NCBI GenBank assembly: GCA_017860335.1
Contig: JAFNAU010000112.1
Location: 1 to 6,607 of the forward strand
Length of the DNA: 6,607 nt
Origin: Bacteroidota bacterium
GTDB lineage: Bacteria > Bacteroidota > Bacteroidia > Bacteroidales > Paludibacteraceae
Direction of reading: 5' to 3'
Shown here: positions 1 to 5,166 of the stretch, in pieces
Position numbering within the stretch: the first letter of the stretch is position 1
Layout of the letters: each line of letters begins with the position of its first letter
The notes under the pieces: generated by a model
The model's database searches: none
The model's input: only the letters and a program-made list of their open reading frames with translations
Told to the model about the DNA's origin: nothing
Program-made: the position numbers and the translations under genes

Positions 1-585
1 TTTGAATGTTCCGACTTTTACCACCTGAGCTTCGATGCCAAGTTTGTCGAGTGTGTTTTTCATAAACATCGTATTGGCTGCAATTCCCTGAAATTCGAGT
101 ATTCCCTGTGGATTCAGATAAACCTTGTCAGCTACGCTACACAGATAGTACATTTTTTGAGTATAAGTGTCTGCATAAGCAACGATGAATTTTCCTGATT
201 TTTTGAAATCCATCAGGGCATTGCGTATTTCTGTAACAGAAGCGTATCCTCCGAGGAGCGTACCACCTTTCAGGTAAATACCTTTGATGTTGTCATCTGT
301 TTTTGCTTTTTTTATGTTAGCCAGTACGTCGTCCAAACCAATGTTTTTAACTTCATAACCGCCCATTGCATCCGAAAAAAGTCCTGAGAACGGATCGTCC
401 TGTGAACGTTCTACCAGTTGACCTTCAAGATCCAGTTCATACACCGAATTGGGCTCAATTCTTACCGTTTTTTCGGCGGAGCTGGCAATTGCCCCGATCA
501 TACCAAAAAATAACAGGAATCCTAAAAGTGATGTGATGATAATACCTGTAATGGTTGCCAGTGTGAATTTCAGAAATTGTTTCAT
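1..585 (-). CDS. sppA: Signal peptide peptidase SppA, N-terminal part (runs off the left edge)
   Basis: This is the first 195 codons of a protease IV-type SppA, a membrane-anchored Ser/Lys protease that degrades signal peptides released after secretion. A short basic N-terminus is followed by one hydrophobic anchor at about residues 8-35. The rest is the N-terminal half-domain, including YASVTEIRNAL, a KFIVAYADTYTQKMYYL stretch and LNPQGILEFQG, which align by eye with E. coli SppA. The last codon (positions 1-3) is the Lys of the VGTFK motif, corresponding to the general-base lysine of E. coli SppA (K209). The nucleophilic serine half lies outside the window. The start at 585 is the Met just before the anchor, and no Shine-Dalgarno precedes it. 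It lies 96 bp downstream of the thioredoxin gene with no terminator between, so read-through is possible. Family assignment is firm. Whether the gene is intact cannot be judged here. Confidence 0.93.
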   Translation of the reverse strand, partial: MKQFLKFTLATITGIIITSLLGFLLFFGMIGAIASSAEKTVRIEPNSVYELDLEGQLVERSQDDPFSGLFSDAMGGYEVKNIGLDDVLANIKKAKTDDNIKGIYLKGGTLLGGYASVTEIRNALMDFKKSGKFIVAYADTYTQKMYYLCSVADKVYLNPQGILEFQGIAANTMFMKNTLDKLGIEAQVVKVGTFK

Positions 586-615
586 AAGTTTAGTGTTTTC
601 AAATGATTATTGTTG

Positions 616-664
616 CAAAGTAACTAAATTTTTTGAATACAATAATGCATTTTAATCAAATATA
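616..664 (-). promoter_or_regulatory. Possible sppA promoter region with two candidate -7 boxes
   Basis: The 96-bp gap upstream of sppA contains a perfect Bacteroidota-type -7 box, TATATTTG, at 664-657 on the minus strand. A weaker one, TTACTTTG, lies at 623-616 nearer the start. Neither has a TTTG -33 element at the usual 19-21 bp spacing; the second has a TTG only 16 bp upstream. This is a candidate only, because sppA may also be transcribed from the thioredoxin side. Confidence 0.25.
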
Positions 665-681
665 AAACAAATGAAGGCTAA

Positions 682-984
682 TTATCTGCCAGCATGAGAA
701 AGTAATGTATTAAGCAGGCTTTGTTTATCAAGACCACCCGGATGTTTCCAGACGATATTGCCGTTTTTTAATATCAGCAGTGTGGGTACAGCCTGAATCT
801 GATAACGTGCAGCCAACGACGAATTTTTGTCAACATCAATTTTCAGCACGCGTGCTTTTCCCTGTACTTCCCGTCCAATATTTTCAATAATTGGATGCAT
901 GGCTTTGCACGGGCCACACCAGGTTGCATAAAAGTCTATTAAAACAGGCTTATCGGAACTTATTATTTCGTTGAATGTTTCCAT
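682..984 (-). CDS. trxA: Thioredoxin
   Basis: A 100-residue single-domain thioredoxin, the dithiol-disulfide oxidoreductase that reduces cytoplasmic protein disulfides and is recharged by thioredoxin reductase. The redox site WCGPC is at residues 22-26 followed by Lys27. The cis-proline loop VPT is at 66-68, and the conserved buried Asp is at D17 in LIDFYATW. The late GG (83-84) sits before the last helix. There is no signal peptide, so it should be cytoplasmic. At 100 aa it is slightly shorter than E. coli TrxA. The Met start is preceded by no Shine-Dalgarno. It lies about 40 bp below the T-tract of the hsp20 terminator and I could not find a convincing promoter in that gap. Expression may therefore depend partly on read-through from hsp20, which would couple it to heat stress (inference). 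The start codon and family are secure. Confidence 0.95.
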   Translation of the reverse strand: METFNEIISSDKPVLIDFYATWCGPCKAMHPIIENIGREVQGKARVLKIDVDKNSSLAARYQIQAVPTLLILKNGNIVWKHPGGLDKQSLLNTLLSHAGR

Positions 985-1023
985 AAATTGCTACTATGAG
1001 TTGATTATATGATTGAACGTATT

Positions 1024-1060
1024 AAAAAAAGAGGGAAGGTGAGTTTACTTACCTTCCCTC
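1024..1060 (-). terminator. Rho-independent terminator of hsp20
   Basis: The perfect 10-bp GC-rich arms gagggaaggt (1031-1040) and accttccctc (1051-1060) enclose a 10-nt loop. Reading on the minus strand, the stem runs directly into seven Ts (1030-1024). It begins 14 bp after the hsp20 stop codon. A T6 run also flanks the other side, so the hairpin could work both ways, but there is no plus-strand gene for it to serve. Confidence 0.9.
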
Positions 1061-1074
1061 CGGTTTTTTAGAAT

Positions 1075-1503
1075 TTAGTTTATTTCTATCATGCGTGCCG
1101 GTTTGGGTTTCGCTTCCTCTTTTTTCGGAATCGTGACTGTCAGTATTCCCTTATCATAACCTGCGCTGATATTGTCGCCGTTTGCAGTGGCTGGCAGGGT
1201 GAATGAACGGCAGAATGACTGATAGCTGAACTCGCGTTTTGTATAGTTTCCGTTTTTAGCTTCATTTTCTTCCTGCTTTTCAGAAGAAATCGTCAATAAG
1301 TTGTTGTGGACTTCTATTTTGAAATCTTTTTTGTCCAGACCGGGAGCTGCAACTTCCACCATGAATGCTTCATCGTTTTCTTTAATGTTGACGGATGGCA
1401 ATGTGGTATTTGTTTGTGAAAAATTTCTGTTTGACCAGTCGAGTAAATCGTTGTCAAAAAAACGGTCAAACCACGGTGTTTGTGAAAATCTTACGAGTGA
1501 CAT
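1075..1503 (-). CDS. hsp20: Hsp20 / alpha-crystallin family small heat-shock protein
   Basis: A 142-residue small heat-shock protein, an ATP-independent cytoplasmic chaperone that forms oligomers and holds unfolding proteins for DnaK/ClpB. The short N-terminal arm (1-35) is rich in Phe, Trp and Asn. The alpha-crystallin domain runs from about 36 to 127, with the conserved AAPGLDKKDF (52-61) and the signature GILTVTIPK (119-127). The C-terminal tail carries the IxI oligomerisation motif I139-E-I141. The length is typical of the family. The start is well supported: GGAGGA lies 7 bp upstream of the ATG, the only clear Shine-Dalgarno in this window. The upstream region carries a sigma-54-like element and repeated motifs, and a strong terminator follows, so it is probably a single-gene, stress-induced transcript. 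Confidence 0.96.
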   Translation of the reverse strand: MSLVRFSQTPWFDRFFDNDLLDWSNRNFSQTNTTLPSVNIKENDEAFMVEVAAPGLDKKDFKIEVHNNLLTISSEKQEENEAKNGNYTKREFSYQSFCRSFTLPATANGDNISAGYDKGILTVTIPKKEEAKPKPARMIEIN

Positions 1504-1510
1504 AATTTAA

Positions 1511-1516
1511 TCCTCC
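1511..1516 (-). promoter_or_regulatory. Strong Shine-Dalgarno for hsp20
   Basis: GGAGGA on the minus strand ends 7 bp before the hsp20 ATG. No other gene start in the window has a purine-rich site of this quality. It fixes the hsp20 start and is noteworthy because Bacteroidota genes seldom rely on Shine-Dalgarno pairing. Confidence 0.8.
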
Positions 1517-1560
1517 ATATTTTTAAGTTAAACATTAATTTTATTGTTTTACCTGATAAA

Positions 1561-1577
1561 AACAAATTGAATGCCAA
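1561..1577 (-). promoter_or_regulatory. Candidate sigma-54 (RpoN) type promoter for hsp20
   Basis: The minus strand from 1577 reads TTGGCATTCAATTTGTT. The GG at 1575-1574 and the GT at 1563-1562 are separated by exactly 10 nt, the GG-N10-GC geometry of -24/-12 promoters, and TTGGCA and TTG match the consensus. The C of the -12 GC is replaced by T. Transcription would start near 1550 and leave a leader of roughly 46 nt. I found no TAnnTTTG housekeeping box with a proper -33 element in the same stretch. One consensus base is missing and chance matches occur in AT-rich DNA, so this is a moderate call. Confidence 0.4.
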
Positions 1578-1589
1578 TATAAAAAAGAG

Positions 1590-1604
1590 GACAAAATGAC
1601 AGTT
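1590..1604. repeat. Copy 1 of 15-bp motif GACAAAATGNCNGTT upstream of hsp20
   Basis: Plus strand GACAAAATGACAGTT. It matches the copy at 1721-1735 in 13 of 15 positions and in the same orientation. Its centre is about 45-50 bp upstream of the predicted hsp20 start point. It may be a regulator binding site; the dyad symmetry of this copy is weak. Confidence 0.4.
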
Positions 1605-1720
1605 TTATGATTTTTTATTGATTGTGCGAAACTTTCAATTTTGACTTACACTTAACTAAAGTGCTTATATGTAGATTTATATATGTTTATCTGGTTGGTA
1701 AATTACAAAGAAATACAACT

Positions 1721-1735
1721 GACAAAATGGCTGTT
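1721..1735. repeat. Copy 2 of 15-bp motif GACAAAATGNCNGTT upstream of hsp20
   Basis: Plus strand GACAAAATGGCTGTT. With four more bases (1717-1735) it becomes an imperfect dyad, AACNGNC-AAAAT-GNCNGTT, in which five of seven arm positions pair. It lies about 175 bp upstream of the predicted hsp20 start, a distance typical of enhancer-binding sites for sigma-54 activators. It also lies just after the end of the neighbouring outer-membrane protein gene, so an alternative is that it belongs to that gene's 3' region. Confidence 0.4.
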
Positions 1736-1785
1736 TTTTTTGAAGCCAAGAGAGAAAATTTCGGGAAAGAGGGTGGTAGTTAATT

Positions 1786-2496
1786 TTAATTATCTTCACA
1801 ACGGCATTTTTTTGTATGAAAATAATTGCGTGAAAAGAAATAGGAAACAGTAAGCATGGCACCATAAGCCACGTCATTGCTTTTAGACCAGTTTGTATGA
1901 AATCCTTCTATATAATCCGAAAAATAATATTCATAACTCAAATCCAATCCCAAGGCAAAATTTCTCGCAAATCGGTATTGATAACCAATTCCGGCTAGTA
2001 GTAGCGGCGTGGTTACTGGAGTTGTATTTATTGCGTGGTTTGCATCCGGTATTCCAACTACTTCAGATTCGGCATGAGCTATACCTCCACCTCCAAAAAC
2101 GTAAGCGTTATGGCGTGCTTCATAATCAGTTACATTTCCAAGAATATGATATTCCAGTCGGCCTCCTCCTCTGTAAATTTGATTTGAAAAGGAATATTGA
2201 CTATTTCCTAATCCTCTTTTGTAATCATCATCATCTTTGTAATAGGTGTATTCACCGAATAATTTTAGTGCAAAGTTTTTAGGTAAAAGATATCTGAAAC
2301 CAAAATTAACCGTAGGTGACAAATCGTGGAGTTGTTTTTCATAAAGTTTTCCTCCAATATCGAAAGACGGGAGAGAGAAACCACTTGTTATGATAATAGA
2401 TTTATCACCTGCAGAAAATTTGTAGGAAGGCTCGTCACTTTGAGCAGAAGCTAAAGTGAACCAGGCAGATAATAATAAAACAAATGTTTTTTTCAT
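1786..2496 (-). CDS. Outer-membrane beta-barrel protein (paralogue A), function unknown
   Basis: A 236-residue exported protein. A classic signal peptide occupies 1-18 (Lys2-Lys3, a hydrophobic core, cleavage after ASA). The mature part is a series of alternating aromatic/hydrophobic strands and polar loops, for example FGFRYLLP, ALKLFGEYTYY, GIGYQYRF (169-176) and AYGAMLTVSYFF, as expected of a small eight-stranded outer-membrane barrel of the OmpA/OmpW-like or Bacteroidota DUF6089-like type. It is clearly related to the protein encoded at 2610-3335, sharing DIGG (46-49), FGxRY, LxLFxxYxxY and GIGYQYRF. Unlike textbook barrels it does not end at the last aromatic strand. A 15-residue charged tail (222-236) with a CRC triplet (231-233) follows. 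It has its own promoter upstream and no Shine-Dalgarno. The specific function is not recognisable: it could be a porin, an adhesin scaffold or a structural barrel. Confidence 0.85.
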   Translation of the reverse strand: MKKTFVLLLSAWFTLASAQSDEPSYKFSAGDKSIIITSGFSLPSFDIGGKLYEKQLHDLSPTVNFGFRYLLPKNFALKLFGEYTYYKDDDDYKRGLGNSQYSFSNQIYRGGGRLEYHILGNVTDYEARHNAYVFGGGGIAHAESEVVGIPDANHAINTTPVTTPLLLAGIGYQYRFARNFALGLDLSYEYYFSDYIEGFHTNWSKSNDVAYGAMLTVSYFFSRNYFHTKKCRCEDN

Positions 2497-2541
2497 CAGA
2501 TATCAAGATCTAAGTTAAAAAAATAATAAATTAGATGGAAA

Positions 2542-2569
2542 CAAATTTACAAAAAAATAATTAAACAAA
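2542..2569 (-). promoter_or_regulatory. Bacteroidota-type promoter for paralogue A
   Basis: A perfect -7 box, TAAATTTG, is at 2549-2542 on the minus strand, about 45 bp from the ATG. A TTTG that could act as the -33 element is at 2569-2566. The 16-bp spacing is shorter than the usual 19-21 bp, and this TTTG lies inside the arm of the preceding terminator. The -7 box is convincing; the -33 assignment is less so. Confidence 0.45.
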
Positions 2570-2601
2570 GCAGATAAAATACATATATTTTATCTGCTTT
2601 G
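2550..2601 (-). terminator. Rho-independent terminator after paralogue B
   Basis: The perfect 15-bp inverted repeat caaagcagataaaat (2566-2580) and attttatctgctttg (2587-2601) has a 6-nt loop. On the minus strand it is followed by a T-rich run (TTTAATTATTTTTTT) at 2565-2551. It starts 9 bp after the stop codon at 2610, so it ends the transcript of the kinase and paralogue B genes. Confidence 0.85.
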
Positions 2602-2609
2602 CTCAGTCA

Positions 2610-3335
2610 TTATTCCCATCTTCTGTTGTATGAATTCAGTCGGTTACGGTCGGGGATGTAGTAGGCAACGGTCAGTTTGACATCAAAAGCCGTGTCGTCG
2701 TGCTTGTTCGCAGGAATGTTGCGGTAATATCCGTCAACAATATCGGAATGAAAATAGAATTGTTTGGCTTCAACTCCGAAACTTAAATAATTCGAAAACC
2801 GATACTGATAGCCGATACCGAAGAAATGGGCAAAAGGTTTCGGGCTTTTTGTACTGTCACGATTTAAGTATGGATATGTTACGGTGGCATTTACATAGTT
2901 TTTTTTCACTCCTGCTAAGAGATATACCGAATGTGGAATTGGGTCTTTGGCCAGTGAATTCCCAAACAGAATTACTTCCAATTGTCCGCCAATACCAAAA
3001 ACATCGGTTTGAAAATTGTTATTTCTTAAAATACCGTTGTATTCGTTGTATTGCTCTTTGTCTCTTCCCCTGTATTTGGAGTAATCTGCAAAAAGTCTTA
3101 ATCCGATATTGTATCTGAAGGTATAGCGAGCACCAAATGACAATCCGTATCCAAGGTCGTTCTGGAGTAGACTTTTGAAGTTATCGCCTCCGATGTCGCC
3201 CGACATTTTGTTCAGTCCTGCACTGCCGTAAAATGAAGTTTCACCGATGGAGAATTTTGTTATTAATCCTCTTCCTTGTGGGAAGGCTGTTGAAGAAAAA
3301 AATAATATAGTAATAATTAAACCTGATATTTTCAT
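2610..3335 (-). CDS. Outer-membrane beta-barrel protein (paralogue B), function unknown
   Basis: A 241-residue exported protein related to its downstream neighbour. The signal peptide is about 1-20 (hydrophobic LIITILFF core, cleavage near FPQ). The mature chain has regularly spaced amphipathic strands such as SFGARYTF, GLRLFADYSKY, GGQLEVILFG, HSVYLLAGV, GIGYQYRF (173-180) and DVKLTVAYYI, consistent with a small outer-membrane barrel. DIGG is at 47-50 and FGARY at 67-71, matching the paralogue. After the last strand there is a 14-residue basic tail (228-241) instead of a terminal aromatic residue. The gene starts only 26 bp after the nucleoside kinase stop, so it is probably read from that promoter, and a strong terminator follows. 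No Shine-Dalgarno is visible. The barrel call is by pattern and homology between the pair; the precise family and substrate are unknown. Confidence 0.85.
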   Translation of the reverse strand: MKISGLIITILFFSSTAFPQGRGLITKFSIGETSFYGSAGLNKMSGDIGGDNFKSLLQNDLGYGLSFGARYTFRYNIGLRLFADYSKYRGRDKEQYNEYNGILRNNNFQTDVFGIGGQLEVILFGNSLAKDPIPHSVYLLAGVKKNYVNATVTYPYLNRDSTKSPKPFAHFFGIGYQYRFSNYLSFGVEAKQFYFHSDIVDGYYRNIPANKHDDTAFDVKLTVAYYIPDRNRLNSYNRRWE

Positions 3336-3361
3336 AGTTAGGTAATCTGTTCGGTTTACTG

Positions 3362-5029
3362 TTAGTATCGAAAACTGCTTCCTCCCACAAACTCGCGTAA
3401 AAGTGATGTTGGAGGAATTTCACGGTCCGGTATAGCTACAAAGTAACGTAAAAATTTAATTAGACGGTGTGTTTCGGTGTATTCTTCACAATACTTGGGA
3501 ACCTGTTCCAGAATAGGTTCTACGTGCCTTTTTAGTACCGCTAACTCAAATATCAGTGCAGAGTTAAACATTACATCCGCATTTTCCTGGTATGGGAAAA
3601 TCCATTTTTCTTCTCCGTGTCTCACGCTTGGCCACCGTGATATGGTATCACGAGCCGAGTAACCACGATAACGGTAATCGCGGATAATGCGTCGTAGCAA
3701 ACGGGTGTCGGCAGTGGGTATCCAGTTGTGTTCATCAATCGAAATGGTGGTGAGGGCTGATACATAGATTTTGAAGATGGCATCCTGTGATATGGATTGG
3801 ATTAATTCCGGATTGAGCGCATGTATTCCTTCCATAATTAATATGGTATCTTCTTCAAGTTTTAATTTATCGCCTTTGAAGTATCGTTTCCCATCTTCAA
3901 AACTGTATGTCGGGAGTGAAATTTCCTCTCCATTCATTAACTGGTTAAGTTGTTGATTGAAAAAAGGCAGGTCGAGTGCATGAAGTGCTTCGAAATCCCA
4001 GTCGCCATTTTCGTCACGAGGGGTATGCTCACGGTCGACAAAATAGTTGTCCAGTGATATAGATTTTGGTTTTAGTCCGCTTACCATCAGTTGAATGGAG
4101 AGTCTCTTGCTGAAGGTGGTTTTGCCTGACGATGATGGACCGGATATCATCACGACTTTCACTCTCGGTCGTTCCTGTATCATGTCTGCTATCGAAGCAA
4201 CTTTTTTCTCATGAAGTGCTTCTGCAATTTTTATCAGGTTGAATGCCTGATTGTTCTGGCAGGCACGATTGAATTCGCCAACAGATTTCAGATCCATAAT
4301 ACGATTCCAGCCCAGATATTCCTTGAAAATTTCATACATTTTTGGCTGTTGAACCATGTCTTCAAGCTTATCAGGATTTTCACGATCGGGGACTTGAAGT
4401 AACATGCTGTCATAAAACGGAATAAGGTCAAATATATTCAGATAATCGGTGGATGGAAGCAGTATACTGGTGTAATAATCAATAAAATCTCCTATCCGGA
4501 AATAACGGAGGTAAGGGTCGCCCAGACTTTCGAAAAGCGTATCTTTCGTCGTGTTATTTTTACCGTTTCTGAACAGTTTTTTTACGTGTTCAGCTTGTTG
4601 TTCCTCGCAGATAATGGGCTCTTTTCTACCGATTATTTCTGTCATTTTATTCTTGATACGGCTGATAGTTTCGGCGGTTAGTGGTTCGTTCAGGTGTTCA
4701 ATGCGGCAGTAGTAACCCTTGGAAATAGGATGCTCGATACGAATTTCGGCATGAGGAAATAACTCGTAAACGGCTTTCGATAAAACCATGCTCAGCGTAC
4801 GGACGTAAACACGCATTCCTGATGAGGTGCTGGTGTCGATAAATTCTATGTCCTTTGGTTTGTATATCAGAAAATTAAGATCTTCAACCTTGTAGTTAAC
4901 ACGGGCAGCAACTACCTGATATTTCAGGTTAATGTTTAGTGATTGATATATCTCGAGCAGTGAAATTCCCAGCGGAAAGAAATGATAATCCTGAGTGTTT
5001 TTGCAATAAATTACAACAGTTTTTTCCAT
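3362..5029 (-). CDS. Nucleoside (uridine) kinase with TGS/ThrRS-like N-terminal region
   Basis: A 555-residue cytoplasmic protein that should phosphorylate a nucleoside, most likely uridine/cytidine to UMP/CMP for pyrimidine salvage, using ATP or GTP. Residues 1 to about 65 resemble a TGS domain. About 70-200 resembles the second additional (editing) domain of threonyl-tRNA synthetase, for example LSKAVYELFPHAEIRIEHPISKGYYC. About 288-500 is the uridine kinase/PRK-type P-loop domain, with Walker A GPSSSGKT at 297-304, SLDNYF (325-330), the EGIHALNPEL segment (400-409) and the arginine-rich lid around TRLLRRIIRDYRYRG (442-456). The ThrRS HxxxH reads RTLSM (77-81) and the CxxxH reads YTSIL (186-190), so no tRNA editing activity is expected. 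Length and domain order fit the known Bacteroidota/Firmicutes nucleoside kinase family. It has its own promoter upstream and a barrel gene 26 bp downstream. The substrate is inferred from the family. Confidence 0.92.
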   Translation of the reverse strand: MEKTVVIYCKNTQDYHFFPLGISLLEIYQSLNINLKYQVVAARVNYKVEDLNFLIYKPKDIEFIDTSTSSGMRVYVRTLSMVLSKAVYELFPHAEIRIEHPISKGYYCRIEHLNEPLTAETISRIKNKMTEIIGRKEPIICEEQQAEHVKKLFRNGKNNTTKDTLFESLGDPYLRYFRIGDFIDYYTSILLPSTDYLNIFDLIPFYDSMLLQVPDRENPDKLEDMVQQPKMYEIFKEYLGWNRIMDLKSVGEFNRACQNNQAFNLIKIAEALHEKKVASIADMIQERPRVKVVMISGPSSSGKTTFSKRLSIQLMVSGLKPKSISLDNYFVDREHTPRDENGDWDFEALHALDLPFFNQQLNQLMNGEEISLPTYSFEDGKRYFKGDKLKLEEDTILIMEGIHALNPELIQSISQDAIFKIYVSALTTISIDEHNWIPTADTRLLRRIIRDYRYRGYSARDTISRWPSVRHGEEKWIFPYQENADVMFNSALIFELAVLKRHVEPILEQVPKYCEEYTETHRLIKFLRYFVAIPDREIPPTSLLREFVGGSSFRY

Positions 5030-5109
5030 AAAAAGAATGATTCAAATTTGATACAGGTTATGATATGTTTTTGCTGTATCCGGAATGAGCGCAACAACAA
5101 AAATCATCA

Positions 5110-5140
5110 CAAATATAGTTATTATTTTTGTGAAATCAGA
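5110..5140 (-). promoter_or_regulatory. Bacteroidota-type promoter for the nucleoside kinase transcript
   Basis: A perfect -7 box, TATATTTG, is at 5117-5110 on the minus strand. TCTG at 5140-5137 (three of four bases of TTTG) lies 19 bp upstream, the normal spacing for the primary sigma factor of this phylum. Transcription would begin near 5103, giving a leader of about 74 nt. It lies in the 137-bp gap between the kinase and the preceding gene, which has no clear terminator. Confidence 0.5.
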
Positions 5141-5166
5141 TAATCGTAGAAAAGTGAAATTCGAAA

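Noticed and set aside
449..655. Plus-strand open frames opposite sppA and opposite the other genes
   Set aside because: They are antisense to strongly supported proteins, have no family resemblance, and are explained by the codon composition of the real genes.
1504..1534. Possible RNA thermosensor in the hsp20 leader (GUUUAA at 1534-1529 pairing with UUAAAU at 1510-1505)
   Set aside because: The stem is only about 6 A-U/G-U pairs and leaves the Shine-Dalgarno in the loop rather than paired, so it would not hide the ribosome site as ROSE or fourU elements do.
1649..1663. Inverted repeat CACTT-N5-AAGTG between the two 15-bp motifs
   Set aside because: Five-base arms in AT-rich DNA are expected by chance, and there is no second copy or T-tract.
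1728..1748. Small hairpin tggct/agcca with an A8 loop as terminator for paralogue A
   Set aside because: The stem is only 5 bp with an 11-nt loop and a four-T tail. It is too weak to call, although no better terminator is present after this gene.
1677..1877. 66-codon minus-strand open frame overlapping the end of paralogue A
   Set aside because: It largely overlaps the paralogue A coding end in another frame, has an unlikely composition, and shows no start signal.
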